Origin: Yersinia nurmii
GTDB lineage: Bacteria > Pseudomonadota > Gammaproteobacteria > Enterobacterales > Enterobacteriaceae
Reading direction: 5' to 3'
DNA length: 64,000 bases
Assembly: GCF_001112925.1 (NCBI RefSeq)
Contig: NZ_CPYD01000012.1
Location: 1 to 64,000, forward strand
The notes beneath the pieces were generated by a model. That model saw nothing but the letters and a program-made list of their open reading frames with translations. It ran no database searches and was not told the DNA's origin. A program made the position numbers and the translations under genes. This document shows, in pieces, positions 17,313-26,374 of the stretch (the stretch's first letter is position 1; every line of letters begins with the position of its first letter).

Positions 17313-18203
17313 ATGAAGAGTGTTATATCCAGCATATTTGTGTTTGGAAGCCTATATTGGTCAACGTTATTATCAGCCTCAGTGACAGACTACAAATTAG
17401 CGACTTGGAATATTCAAGGGGCGGGCAGCGGTGCGGCCAGTAATTCTAAATGGGTTACTGGTATTGCCAATATGTTTTTGCGTGAAAATATCCAGATTGT
17501 TGCCATTCAGGAGGCCGGTGCTAGGCCGCCTTCGGCAAGCCCTTTAGCCATTCCGGGAACCACCGGAGGCATTGATTTACAAAGAATCGCCGGTGGGGCA
17601 CAAAATAGAGTCAATCCACAACGGCGTGGTGTGGTCTCCGACGTCGAAGAATCGATCTGGCGACCCGGTGGGCGACGTGGCGGAGATATTTATATCTATC
17701 ATATCAATCATGATACCAGCGCGCATCGAGTCAATATTGCAATTGCCTCGCGGATTCGGGCGGATGAAATCCTTATTATCCCTCCGTTGGAAAACGGACC
17801 TAACGCACGACCAACATTAGGGATTCGAATTGGGAATGACTATTTTTTTAGCCTACACGCTGGAGCGCATCAACATAATGAGGCGGCGATGATTGTGCAA
17901 TTTATTGATAACTATATGGCCAATAGCGTATTACCGCAGCGTTCGGAGGCAACATGGATAGTCATGGGGGATTTTAATCAATCGCCGGATAGTTTACGCG
18001 CTAGCTTGTCATTGCCAGGAACTTTGATGCTGAATGCTTACCACGTTATTGATCCCAATGTGCCAACGCACCAGGGGGGGAATACATTGGATTACGCTGT
18101 GCTGGGGGCTGCAACTGGTACGGTTAGGCTGTTTGCCGTCCCGCTTATTGCTGCGATGATGACTTATATGTCCGATCATATTGCCGTTCGGTTTAATCGA
18201 TAA
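17313..18203 (+). CDS. cdtB: cytolethal distending toxin nuclease subunit CdtB
   Basis: A 296-residue exported protein of the DNase I/exonuclease-endonuclease-phosphatase superfamily. Signal peptide at residues 1-22. CdtB hallmarks are all there: ATWNIQG (30-36), IVAIQEAG with Glu67, the catalytic HAGAH (His182), GDFNQSP (Asp220, Asn222), LDYAV (Asp260) and SDH (Asp288, His289). CdtB enters host nuclei, cuts DNA, and arrests the cell cycle. An extra segment (about 85-115) rich in Gly, Arg and Gln distinguishes it from Salmonella CdtB. RBS AGGAAG precedes the ATG; it forms an operon with the lectin-like gene upstream. Active-site conservation argues for a working nuclease. Confidence 0.9.
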   Translation: MKSVISSIFVFGSLYWSTLLSASVTDYKLATWNIQGAGSGAASNSKWVTGIANMFLRENIQIVAIQEAGARPPSASPLAIPGTTGGIDLQRIAGGAQNRVNPQRRGVVSDVEESIWRPGGRRGGDIYIYHINHDTSAHRVNIAIASRIRADEILIIPPLENGPNARPTLGIRIGNDYFFSLHAGAHQHNEAAMIVQFIDNYMANSVLPQRSEATWIVMGDFNQSPDSLRASLSLPGTLMLNAYHVIDPNVPTHQGGNTLDYAVLGAATGTVRLFAVPLIAAMMTYMSDHIAVRFNR

Positions 18204-18250
18204 TACCGAATTAGTACATAAGGCTGTTGAGACAGGCGATTAGAATTTAT

Positions 18251-18288
18251 GGGCTAATCTGCTTTAATATGGCGAGTAGCCCTTTTTT
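18251..18288 (+). terminator. probable terminator of the toxin operon
   Basis: Inverted repeat GGGCTA (18251-18256) / TAGCCC (18277-18282), then six Ts. The loop is long (20 bases), so the structure is moderate. It lies 48 bases after the cdtB stop. Confidence 0.5.
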
Positions 18289-18675
18289 AAATTGAGAATT
18301 AGGGTTGTTAAAGTTAATAATGTTGGATTTACGAAACATATCACTACTGTAATTTTTAATGCTGTAATGAATACTGAAAATTCCTCAGTGATACTTATTC
18401 AAACAAGATGTAATAATAAGCGTGATGAAAAATGAGGTTAAATTAGGCCATATAAAAATGCGGCATTAGCCTGGATGTAACATATTGATTATAGCTATCA
18501 TATTTATAGGTAAAAATAATCCTATTATTTTTCACAACTTACCTTGCTCCAAGCCCCCCTTTGGGTTCTATAAAAAAACGGCCACCCATGCTATCATTTA
18601 CAGTAATTATCATTAATTAATTTAATGAAACGTTATTATTTTAGTTACATCTTTAAATATAGGTGAGTTAATTTT
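18289..18675. other. AT-rich intergenic region before the diguanylate cyclase
   Basis: About 390 bases with no supported gene. A CCCCCC-containing short stretch near 18556 is flanked by AT-rich DNA. The promoter of the cyclase gene should be here; RBS TAGGTGAG-like precedes its start by about 10 bases. Confidence 0.4.
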
Positions 18676-20076
18676 ATGGGTTTACGTTATTTTTACCGAA
18701 ATAGCCTGCGGCTCTTCGCCAGAAAGTTAGTGGGCAACTATCGTAAAAGTGATCGATCTCATAAGCATTCCGGTAATGTTCAACTGATTAATTTGCATTT
18801 GGAATCACTGCTTAATGCCGCAACTCAGGTAGCGATTATCACGACCGATCTGGATAATCGTATCCAGATTTTCAACGCTGGCGCAGAAAAGATGTTTGGC
18901 TATAAAAAGGAAGACGTTTTAGGCAAATTAGCGACGGAAGTTATCTATGTTGACTCCAATAAAGTCGAGCAAAGCTGCGTAAGAAATCTGTTGAAGAACC
19001 AACCTGAATCAAGCGAATGGCTTTATCGGCGCAAAGACGGTGACGCTTTTTGGGGAGATTTAAGCATACACGTTATTAATAATGAGTATAACGAGCCCAT
19101 TGGTTATGTCAGCCTGATCTCCGATATTTCAGAGCGTAAAGAGCTATTGCTAAAGCTGGAAAATAGCAAAAGAATAATGGATAAGTTGACGCGAAATATC
19201 CCGGCGATGATTTATGCTTATCATCTCAGCGAAACTGGGGAGTCTTATTTCAAGTATTGTAGTGATGGTATCCATAAAGTATTCGGGTTGTCCCCTGAGC
19301 AGGTGACAAATATTCCGAGACAAAATAATCCGATATTCTCGCTGATTCATCCTGAAGATATGACCATGCTGCAAGAAGAAGTCGTGGTTTCACGCCGTGA
19401 TTTATCGGTTTGGCGCTGTGATTTTAGAGTCATATTGCCGGATAGAGGAATGCGCTGGCTTCACGGCGAATCTTTTCCTACTCGCCATGATGACGGATCG
19501 ACGATGTGGTATGGTTCGTTTTTCGATATAACCGAACTAAAACAGTCTGAATCTATTTTAAAAGCCTTAGCGCAGACGGATGTGCTGACCGGCGTTTCCA
19601 ACCGTCGTCATTTCGATGAGGTTTACCATCAAACCTGGGAGGTCTGTCGAGTATCCGAAGAGTCTCTTTCCGTACTAATGATCGATTTTGATAATTTCAA
19701 AAGCTTTAACGATCAGTATGGTCATGCTCGCGGGGATATTTGTTTAAAACTGGTGGTGGAGACTTTGTCTTCTTCCATCAGAGAAAATACCGATATGATT
19801 GCTCGCTACGGCGGAGAGGAATTCATCGTTCTGCTATCGCCAAGCACCCATGAAGAAGCGCTTCTCGTTGCTGAACGGATGCGCGATTCTATTGAGCGGT
19901 TGGATATTCCTCATGCAATGTCGCCAAAAGGCAAGGTGACGATCAGCATCGGCGTGGCGACAATGGTTCCGATGAAGAATGGATTATCCGCCAGCGATGT
20001 GTCGGATATTGCAGATAAAGCGTTGTATCGGGCAAAACAGGCGGGTAAAAATCGGGTAGAGGCCGTGTCGCTCTGA
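18676..20076 (+). CDS. PAS-PAS-GGDEF diguanylate cyclase
   Basis: A 466-residue signalling protein that makes cyclic di-GMP from two GTP. Two PAS domains (about residues 42-155, ending in the PAC-like 'GYVSLISDISERK', and about 165-288, ending 'GSFFDITELKQ') sense an unknown signal. The GGDEF domain occupies about 295-465: TDVLTGVSNRR, IDFDNFKSFNDQYGHARGD, and the active-site loop RYGGEEF at 377-383. The inhibitory I-site RxxD is replaced by ENTD, so product inhibition at that site is unlikely. No membrane span is evident, though the N-terminus is basic. Next to, but not clearly joined with, the toxin locus. Confidence 0.92.
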   Translation: MGLRYFYRNSLRLFARKLVGNYRKSDRSHKHSGNVQLINLHLESLLNAATQVAIITTDLDNRIQIFNAGAEKMFGYKKEDVLGKLATEVIYVDSNKVEQSCVRNLLKNQPESSEWLYRRKDGDAFWGDLSIHVINNEYNEPIGYVSLISDISERKELLLKLENSKRIMDKLTRNIPAMIYAYHLSETGESYFKYCSDGIHKVFGLSPEQVTNIPRQNNPIFSLIHPEDMTMLQEEVVVSRRDLSVWRCDFRVILPDRGMRWLHGESFPTRHDDGSTMWYGSFFDITELKQSESILKALAQTDVLTGVSNRRHFDEVYHQTWEVCRVSEESLSVLMIDFDNFKSFNDQYGHARGDICLKLVVETLSSSIRENTDMIARYGGEEFIVLLSPSTHEEALLVAERMRDSIERLDIPHAMSPKGKVTISIGVATMVPMKNGLSASDVSDIADKALYRAKQAGKNRVEAVSL

Positions 20077-20136
20077 GGTTAGCTGAAAATGCGAAACGGC
20101 TGAGAGAAAATATCGGTTTGTTTGACGGAAATAAAT

Positions 20137-20162
20137 GGCAGAGCAACAGGGCGTGCTCTGCC
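20137..20162. terminator. hairpin between convergent genes
   Basis: A perfect 9-bp stem GGCAGAGCA (20137-20145) / TGCTCTGCC (20154-20162) with an 8-base loop lies between the ends of the cyclase and the RIO kinase genes. It may terminate in both directions although T-runs are weak. Confidence 0.5.
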
Positions 20163-20169
20163 CGTGGTA

Positions 20170-21018
20170 TTAATCAGGATCCTGAGCGGCGCGCAGACGT
20201 TCCTGCTCTTCGGCAATGACCGCCTTAATTTCTTCCAGCACGGATTCGACATCTGCTGCCTGAGTACTTTCTGCAAACACGCCGGTTAGCTGAGTGTCAG
20301 GACGAAGTTTGCCATCTTCATACAGTGCCCACATTTCTTTGGCATATTTTCGCCCTAATAACTCAGGCGCATACTGCCCGTAATAGTGGGTCATGTTAGC
20401 CACATCACGTTCCAGCATAGATTTGGCATGGTTATTGGCAGCGGCGTTAACGACCTGTGGCAGATCGATGATCACCGGGCCTTCCGCATCCATTAACACG
20501 TTGAATTCAGATAAATCGCCATGAACTAACCCAGCGCACAACATACGGACCACGGATTGAATGATCAGTGCGTGATCGTGCACCGCCTGCTCAGGCGTGA
20601 GAGGGACGTCGCTGAGGCGCGGCGCGGCTAAACCGTTTTCATCGGTTACCAACTCCATCAACAATACGCCGTCCAGACAGGCATAAGGTTGAGGAACGCG
20701 TACACCGGCGTTGGCTAGCACATACAGAGCGTCAACCTCGGCGGTTTGCCAAGTTTCTTCTTGCTGCTTACGGCCAAACTTCGAGCCTTTTGCCATCGCT
20801 CTGGCATCGCGACTGTTTCTGACTTTGCGACCTTCCTGATACTGTACGGCCTGCTTGAAGCTGCGGTTTTCGGCTTCTTTATAAACTTTGGCGCAGCGAA
20901 TATCAGAGCCGCAGCGAACGACATAGACGTCGGCTTCTTTACCACTTTTCAAACGGCGGATGACTTCATCAACCAAGCCGTCATCAACCAAGGGTTGGAT
21001 TCGTTTTGGAATTTTCAT
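20170..21018 (-). CDS. RIO1-family serine protein kinase
   Basis: A 282-residue RIO kinase, an atypical Ser/Thr kinase family. Seen: the ATP-binding region with GKEADVYVV and the catalytic lysine in CAKVYK; the catalytic loop LVHGDLSEFNVLM (Asp of HGD), and the metal-binding IIDLPQ in place of DFG. Eukaryotic RIO1 works in ribosome maturation; the bacterial subfamily (PA4780-like) is found in many proteobacteria with a phosphorylation role not fully known. Start ATG 21018. It runs in the same direction as, and downstream of, the ABC exporter, about 100 bases away. Confidence 0.9.
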   Translation of the reverse strand: MKIPKRIQPLVDDGLVDEVIRRLKSGKEADVYVVRCGSDIRCAKVYKEAENRSFKQAVQYQEGRKVRNSRDARAMAKGSKFGRKQQEETWQTAEVDALYVLANAGVRVPQPYACLDGVLLMELVTDENGLAAPRLSDVPLTPEQAVHDHALIIQSVVRMLCAGLVHGDLSEFNVLMDAEGPVIIDLPQVVNAAANNHAKSMLERDVANMTHYYGQYAPELLGRKYAKEMWALYEDGKLRPDTQLTGVFAESTQAADVESVLEEIKAVIAEEQERLRAAQDPD

Positions 21019-21117
21019 GGCGTCCTTTTACCCTATTTAAGCCCGCGATGGAATGGCTTTGGTCGAATTTTCCTCCAGTTTACCACCCGCCATCTACCGC
21101 AGGTGGTATTTAGGGGA

Positions 21118-22836
21118 TCAGGCCGCGTTAAATTGTGCATTGTGCAATCGGGCATAGGCACCTTGCTGTTCTAAAAGCTCCTGATGATTGCCTTGTTCAA
21201 CAATGCCTTCTTTGTCTACCACGATGATTCGGTCGGCGTTTTGAATGGTGGCCAGACGGTGGGCAATCACTAACGTGGTACGACCACGAGATAGCTCAAT
21301 CAGCGCTTGCTGAATTGCTTGTTCAGTGGCGGTATCCAGTGCCGAAGTTGCTTCATCCAAAATCAGAATCGGCGGATTTTTTAGGAAGATTCGCGCAATG
21401 GAAAGACGCTGCTTTTGGCCGCCAGATAGCTTGACGCCGCGTTCACCTACCAACGTGTCCAGCCCTTCGGGCAGGGCATTGATGAGTTCATCCAGCTTGG
21501 CCTGTTGGGCCGCGAGCATAATTTCGTCATCGTTGGCATCCAGTTTCCCATAGGCAATATTTTCGCGAATGGTTCCGCCAAACAGGAAGACATCTTGCTG
21601 AACAATACCAATATTATTACGCAAGGATTGTTGCGTCATCGTTTTGATATCTATGCCATCAATGGTTATCAGACCCGAATCTATCTCGTAGAAACGTGGC
21701 AGCAGAGAGCATAGGGTCGTTTTACCTGCGCCAGATGGCCCAACGAAAGCTACGGTTTCTCCTGCGTGAATATGCAGATTCAAGTCGGTAAAAATAGGAC
21801 TTTGTGGCGTATAGCCGAAAGTGACGTTGCTATAACAGATATCGCCTTTTAAATGGCCCACCGGCTGTGCATCTGGGCTGTCCTGAATATCGGGCGCGGT
21901 ATCAATCAACTGGGTAAAACGTTTAAAACCGGCAATCCCTTTCGGGTAGCTTTCTAATACCGAGGTGATTTTAGCCACCGGCCGGAAGAAGACTTCTACT
22001 AGTAGCAAGAATCCGACGAAACCGCCGTAGCTCAATTGCCCCTGAATGACGTACCAGGTGCCGAAAACCATCACGATTAACTGAACCAAACGAGTACTCA
22101 GATAACTGAGGGTCATGCTGGTGGTCATAATGCGGTAAGCGCGTAGCTTGGTGGTACGGTAGTTTTCGTTATCTTTAGCAAACAGTTTCTTTTCGTGAGA
22201 CTCATTTGCAAAAGCCTTCACCACGCGAATTCCGCCGATGCTTTCTTCGATTCGCGCATTAAAGTTACCTACCTGTCCAAATAGTTTTCGCCATGTATCC
22301 GTCATTTGCGAACCATAGCGGCTGACCATGTAAGTCATACAGGGCACGATAACAATGGTGATGAGAGCCAGAGGCAAATGCACCATTGCCATCAGGATAA
22401 AGGCCCCGATAAAGGTCATGATTGCGATAAACAGATCTTCCGGACCGTGGTGTGCTATTTCACCGACTTCTTCTAGATCTTTAGTGACATGGGTAATGAT
22501 ATGGCCAGTTTTTGTATTGTCATAATAGCGGAAAGACAGTTTTTGCAGGTGGCTAAACGCTTGTCGCCGCATATCGGTTTCTATACCAACGCCCAGCGCA
22601 TGACCCCAATAGTTAACGACGGCCATCAAAGCAGTATTCAGCAAATAAATTAAGAGTAAGCCGGTTGCAGCCCATAGAATCAATGACCAGTTCTGGTCTG
22701 GAAGCAGTTTATCAATGAAGGTTTTGACTGCCATAGGGAAGCCCAACTCCAGCAAACCGGCTAGAATAGCGCAACCAAAATCGAGGAGGAAAAGCCCTTT
22801 ATACGGCGCGTAGTAAGTGAAAAAACGGCGGAGCAT
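21118..22836 (-). CDS. ABC transporter, fused permease-ATPase (MsbA/MdlB type exporter)
   Basis: A 572-residue half-transporter that works as a dimer in the inner membrane. Six transmembrane helices (about residues 15-300) precede an ATPase domain: Walker A GPSGAGKTT, Q-loop, signature LSGGQKQR, Walker B ILILDEATSALD, and H-loop IAHRL. This order is that of lipid/multidrug exporters such as MsbA, MdlA/B and Bacillus YknU/BmrA. Substrate unknown. ATG 22836 is preceded by AAGGAAG; an in-frame TTG just before it is disfavoured. No second half-transporter is adjacent, so a homodimer is likely. Confidence 0.9.
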   Translation of the reverse strand: MLRRFFTYYAPYKGLFLLDFGCAILAGLLELGFPMAVKTFIDKLLPDQNWSLILWAATGLLLIYLLNTALMAVVNYWGHALGVGIETDMRRQAFSHLQKLSFRYYDNTKTGHIITHVTKDLEEVGEIAHHGPEDLFIAIMTFIGAFILMAMVHLPLALITIVIVPCMTYMVSRYGSQMTDTWRKLFGQVGNFNARIEESIGGIRVVKAFANESHEKKLFAKDNENYRTTKLRAYRIMTTSMTLSYLSTRLVQLIVMVFGTWYVIQGQLSYGGFVGFLLLVEVFFRPVAKITSVLESYPKGIAGFKRFTQLIDTAPDIQDSPDAQPVGHLKGDICYSNVTFGYTPQSPIFTDLNLHIHAGETVAFVGPSGAGKTTLCSLLPRFYEIDSGLITIDGIDIKTMTQQSLRNNIGIVQQDVFLFGGTIRENIAYGKLDANDDEIMLAAQQAKLDELINALPEGLDTLVGERGVKLSGGQKQRLSIARIFLKNPPILILDEATSALDTATEQAIQQALIELSRGRTTLVIAHRLATIQNADRIIVVDKEGIVEQGNHQELLEQQGAYARLHNAQFNAA

Positions 22837-23120
22837 CAATGCTTCCTTAAAGTCGGAGAAAGATAAATGGGCGAGTTAGTGAATAAATGGCCCATTACCA
22901 GTTCGCAGCATAATAAATTTAAATGATTATTAATAGCATCGGTTCCCACAGAAGGCAGGTCAGACGAAAAGAGTGAGGCTGGATATGATCGCCGGGCAGA
23001 CGAATCTGGGGGAATGTTGCTGAAAGTGGGGGAATACTGACGCGTAACCCGATATTATCGTGATGGTTACGCGATGGAATCATTAAGCTAAACTGTAAAC
23101 AATAAATAGAATAAAAATGC

Positions 23121-23678
23121 TTATTTGCTTCCCACCCAGCTGTAAGGTTCGAGCTCTACGTTCAACGGCGGCTGGGCTAAGTTATTGGCAAAATTAGCCA
23201 GCGTTGCTAGGCTTACGCCGAAAATGACTTCCAACGCATTCTCCATACTGTATCCGGCTTGTAAAAATGCCTGGTATTCAGGCTCAGAGACATTTCCCCG
23301 GCTACGTATAATTGCCCGCGTAAATGCGGCAATCGCGTTTAAACGATCGTCAGCTAAATTATCGCCCTGACGTAAAGCTTGAGCAATATCTGGCGCAAGC
23401 AAATCGTTTCTATCAATAACCGCACAGTGTCCAGCAACGCAAAAATGGCATTCATGAGCCGTAGCTGAAGCTAATTTAACCACTTCGCGTTCACTTTGAT
23501 TCAGGCTTGCGCTTCCATTTACTGCTGACATTTTAGTATAGGCATTCAATACCTTGGGCGCATGGGCCAAAACGCCAAATAAATTGGGAATAAACCCCAG
23601 TTCATTATTTACATGTTCAAAAATAGGGCGATTTTCTCGGCTGACGGTTTTAATGGTATAGGGCGTTAGGCGATTCAT
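23121..23678 (-). CDS. AhpD-like carboxymuconolactone decarboxylase family protein
   Basis: A 185-residue helical protein with the AhpD-type redox motif CHFCVAGHC (cysteines of CxxC plus the histidine proton relay). Members act as alkylhydroperoxidase partners or peroxidase-like enzymes; the 'YTKMS..NGSASLNQSEREVVKLASA..HECHFC' lead-in is typical of the CMD domain. RBS AGGAGG with optimal spacing before ATG 23678. A single gene flanked by gaps. Substrate not known; a role in handling peroxides is inferred. Confidence 0.85.
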   Translation of the reverse strand: MNRLTPYTIKTVSRENRPIFEHVNNELGFIPNLFGVLAHAPKVLNAYTKMSAVNGSASLNQSEREVVKLASATAHECHFCVAGHCAVIDRNDLLAPDIAQALRQGDNLADDRLNAIAAFTRAIIRSRGNVSEPEYQAFLQAGYSMENALEVIFGVSLATLANFANNLAQPPLNVELEPYSWVGSK

Positions 23679-23972
23679 TATTGGCCTCCTGTCGTTTTTT
23701 AGATCTACTATTTTTCACATCTATTAATAGTAGATGAAGAATGCCTGTTCCCTTTTTAAATAAACCATATAAAGCATTTTTTCGGTGCTTTTCGTTATGA
23801 AGCTATTAGCTTATTAAAAGTCACCTTCCGTGATTGAATTTTGTCGGAGAAACTGTTTATTGGGATAAAGTGCAAATTAGATGACCATCGTCACGCATTG
23901 GCCCATTTTTATCCGTTGCACATTCTGACGATTATTGAGTATTGTTAATAGCTAATAATCAGGATATGAATA

Positions 23973-24413
23973 ATGAAACTAGAATTAACCGCTGCACCCA
24001 AACCTGAAGATATTGAGGCCATTAGTGACGGTTTAAGCGTTTTTAATCGACGCTTTGTTGGTGCGCAACGCAGAAATCCACTGGCGGTATTTATTACTGA
24101 TGACAGTGGCAAAAACCAGGGTGGATTGACTGGTTATACCTTAGGCCTATGGCTAAATATTGAAATGCTGTGGGTCTCCGATAGTGTGAGGCATTCTGGG
24201 ATGGGCACCAGATTGATTCAAATGGCTGAAGAAGAAGCGATTAAACGAGGTTGTCAGTTTTCTCAGGTTGATACTTTTAGCTTTCAGGCGCGACCATTTT
24301 ATGAAAAACAGGGCTATCAGTTACAAATGGCGTTAAAGAATTATCTGGATACCCATCATCGCTATTATCTCACTAAATCATTGTCGATTAGTCAGAGTAA
24401 ATCGGTTGAGTGA
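23973..24413 (+). CDS. GNAT family N-acetyltransferase
   Basis: A 146-residue acetyltransferase with the β4-α3 acetyl-CoA loop at 'LWVSDSVRHSGMGTRLIQMAEEEAIKRG' and a C-terminal 'ARPFYEKQGYQ' strand. The N-terminal 'DGLSVFNRRFVG' and 'GGLTGYTLGLWLNIEMLWV' segments match small stand-alone GNATs of proteobacteria. Cytoplasmic. Substrate unknown. RBS AGGAT before ATG 23973. Convergent with the exported NTF2-like gene. Confidence 0.85.
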   Translation: MKLELTAAPKPEDIEAISDGLSVFNRRFVGAQRRNPLAVFITDDSGKNQGGLTGYTLGLWLNIEMLWVSDSVRHSGMGTRLIQMAEEEAIKRGCQFSQVDTFSFQARPFYEKQGYQLQMALKNYLDTHHRYYLTKSLSISQSKSVE

Positions 24414-24441
24414 TCGAAATACGTTTTTGGCGTAATGAACG

Positions 24442-24526
24442 TGCCGACAGGGATCAAAACGATAACCATAACCATTGTGCTTCATCAGAACTTAAAGGTT
24501 ATATAAGGTAAGTGATCCTGTCGGCA
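24442..24526. repeat. long-range inverted repeat between convergent genes
   Basis: TGCCGACAGGGATCA (24442-24456) pairs with TGATCCTGTCGGCA (24513-24526), one bulged base, separated by about 56 bases. It may form a bidirectional stop or be a copy of an intergenic palindromic element. No second copy is seen in the window. Confidence 0.45.
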
Positions 24527-24599
24527 TTAGGGTGAGATGCCGCTATTTTATCAATAGCCATGTTTGTTCGATAAGTCGTAATGCTGATTCTTAGCTAAT

Positions 24600-25205
24600 T
24601 TAAGACTGAGGCGGCGTTTTTTCTATCATATGGAAATCGCGTAGAGCAACGTAGGGGTCCCAATATTCTTTAACGTGTTTTAATTGACCATCGGGTGAAA
24701 CAGTCACGATACTGATAAAGTTCTGGTGATAAGGCTTTTTAGGACTTTTCGACTTTTTATCTTCGGATGTGGCGGAACGAATAAAACCTGAGCTGCTGTA
24801 TTCGAACACATAGACTCCCGGTTTATCTGTCGCTAATTGGGTCCAGGTTTGAGGTTTGGAATAACGTAAGTCCTCCAGATAGGCACTTATTTTAGTGAAA
24901 TATGCCGTCATAGCTTCGCGGCCTTTTGAACCTCGTGAAAACATCGGGAAATCATCCACCGGCGCATAAACCAATTCGAACTCTCCGGCTGGCGTAAAAT
25001 ATTTTGCAACGTTATCCGGTTGTTCTGACCAGCGATTCAGGCTTTGCCAAAAGAAAATGGCAACATCTTCAGTACTGTAGCCTGGGAGCAAATAGTATTT
25101 ACCCTCTTTACTCACAATATGATCTGACAGTTGCTGTGCGGCCAGCGTGGTAGAACTGACTGATATTGCTGCGAAGATCAAGAAACATTTTATTAGCTTG
25201 CTCAT
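24600..25205 (-). CDS. exported SnoaL/NTF2-like protein
   Basis: A 201-residue protein with a signal peptide (residues 1-23, cleavage after LAA). The rest has the cone-shaped NTF2-like pattern: 'WQSLNRWSEQPDNVAKYFTPAGEFEL', 'GREAMTAYFTKIS', 'FISIVTVSPDGQLKHVKEYWDP'. Such folds bind small molecules or act as isomerases/cyclases; this one would work in the periplasm. ATG 25205 with GAGG is preferred over GTG 25217. Last gene of a three-gene unit with two oxidoreductases, so it may act on the same substrate (inference). Confidence 0.7.
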   Translation of the reverse strand: MSKLIKCFLIFAAISVSSTTLAAQQLSDHIVSKEGKYYLLPGYSTEDVAIFFWQSLNRWSEQPDNVAKYFTPAGEFELVYAPVDDFPMFSRGSKGREAMTAYFTKISAYLEDLRYSKPQTWTQLATDKPGVYVFEYSSSGFIRSATSEDKKSKSPKKPYHQNFISIVTVSPDGQLKHVKEYWDPYVALRDFHMIEKTPPQS

Positions 25206-25225
25206 GAGAAACCTCACTATTTTAT

Positions 25226-26356
25226 TTAAACAGCCAGATGCTGCATTTTTATTACGGCTTTAATCGTGCTGCCAGACTGAGAATCGGCCATGGCCTGATT
25301 AATTTGATCCAGGCCGTAAAAACGTACCAATTTGTCGACAGGGAAACGACCTTGTTGAAATAGACAAGCCAATCGAGGAATAAATGACATCGGTGCGGCA
25401 TCACCCATAATTGAACCTCGAACCAAACGACCACGTAATAGATGCATGATATTTAATGGTAAAGTGGCATTTTGTGCGACTACGCCGGTCAGGACGCATT
25501 GACCATTCTCTGCCAAAGCCGCAATTGCGCTTTCCATCACTGCCGGGCTACCTGCAGCCTCCACCACGTAGTCTACTCCTCGGCCATCGGTTAGCTCCTG
25601 AAGCAGCGTTGGGAGGCTATTTCGCGAGCGATCCTCTGAGGAATCGATACTGTGAGTGGCGCCAAGGCTTTTTGCCAGCGTCAACCGATGGGCTTTGATA
25701 TCCACGGCGATAATTGTAGTACAGCCCGCTAAAACAGCGGCCATGACAGCGGCAAGCCCAACGGCTCCCATCCCGAAAATAGCTATCGAGGAACCCGCCT
25801 CAGGTTTCAGGCTATTTAAGACGGCACCGGCACCGGTCATCATCCCGCACGCCAGCGGCCCCAGATATTCCAGAGGAATGGTTTTATCCACGGGCACCAC
25901 GCTGCGGACATTTACCGTGGCATAATTGGCAAATGACGATTGGCCAAAAAAATGGCTATGAATAGCTTCTCCACTCGTGGGATCCTGCAGAGAAACCGAT
26001 TCATCGCTGCGTCTGGCGTGCCAGTTAAGTGGCCAGTGCTCACGGCAATAGGTCGGTAAACCGATATGGCATTTTTCACATTCTCCGCAGGAAGCCAGCG
26101 AAAGTACGACGTGGTCGCCCGGTTGGATATGCTGAACACCAGAGCCGACGCGTTCAACAATGCCAGCACCTTCATGACCTAAAACCGCAGGCAGAGGCAC
26201 ATTTATCAATTGTTGGTGCGATGCAATATCGGTATGGCATAGGCCTGTTGCAATAATTTTTACCAGAACCTCATTATCTCGCGGTTCCTCCAACCTTAAT
26301 TGGCGGATCTGGAGCAAAGGGTTATTCTCAACGCTAACGGCTGCATAAATATTCAT
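25226..26356 (-). CDS. zinc-dependent alcohol dehydrogenase, aryl-alcohol type
   Basis: A 376-residue medium-chain dehydrogenase. Catalytic zinc ligands are in 'GLCHTDIASHQ' (Cys, Asp) and 'VLGHEGAGIVERVG' (His67 region); structural zinc cysteines in 'SCGECEKCHIGLPTYC'. The NAD(P)-binding GxGxxG reads FGMGAVG, followed by an acidic 'VDIKAHR' that favours NAD. Overall like benzyl-alcohol dehydrogenase XylB/AreB. It interconverts a primary alcohol and an aldehyde. RBS TAGGAA; 18 bases after the quinone-oxidoreductase gene, in one operon, divergent from a LysR regulator. Confidence 0.88.
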   Translation of the reverse strand: MNIYAAVSVENNPLLQIRQLRLEEPRDNEVLVKIIATGLCHTDIASHQQLINVPLPAVLGHEGAGIVERVGSGVQHIQPGDHVVLSLASCGECEKCHIGLPTYCREHWPLNWHARRSDESVSLQDPTSGEAIHSHFFGQSSFANYATVNVRSVVPVDKTIPLEYLGPLACGMMTGAGAVLNSLKPEAGSSIAIFGMGAVGLAAVMAAVLAGCTTIIAVDIKAHRLTLAKSLGATHSIDSSEDRSRNSLPTLLQELTDGRGVDYVVEAAGSPAVMESAIAALAENGQCVLTGVVAQNATLPLNIMHLLRGRLVRGSIMGDAAPMSFIPRLACLFQQGRFPVDKLVRFYGLDQINQAMADSQSGSTIKAVIKMQHLAV

Positions 26357-26374
26357 AGAGGTATTCCTAGGTCA

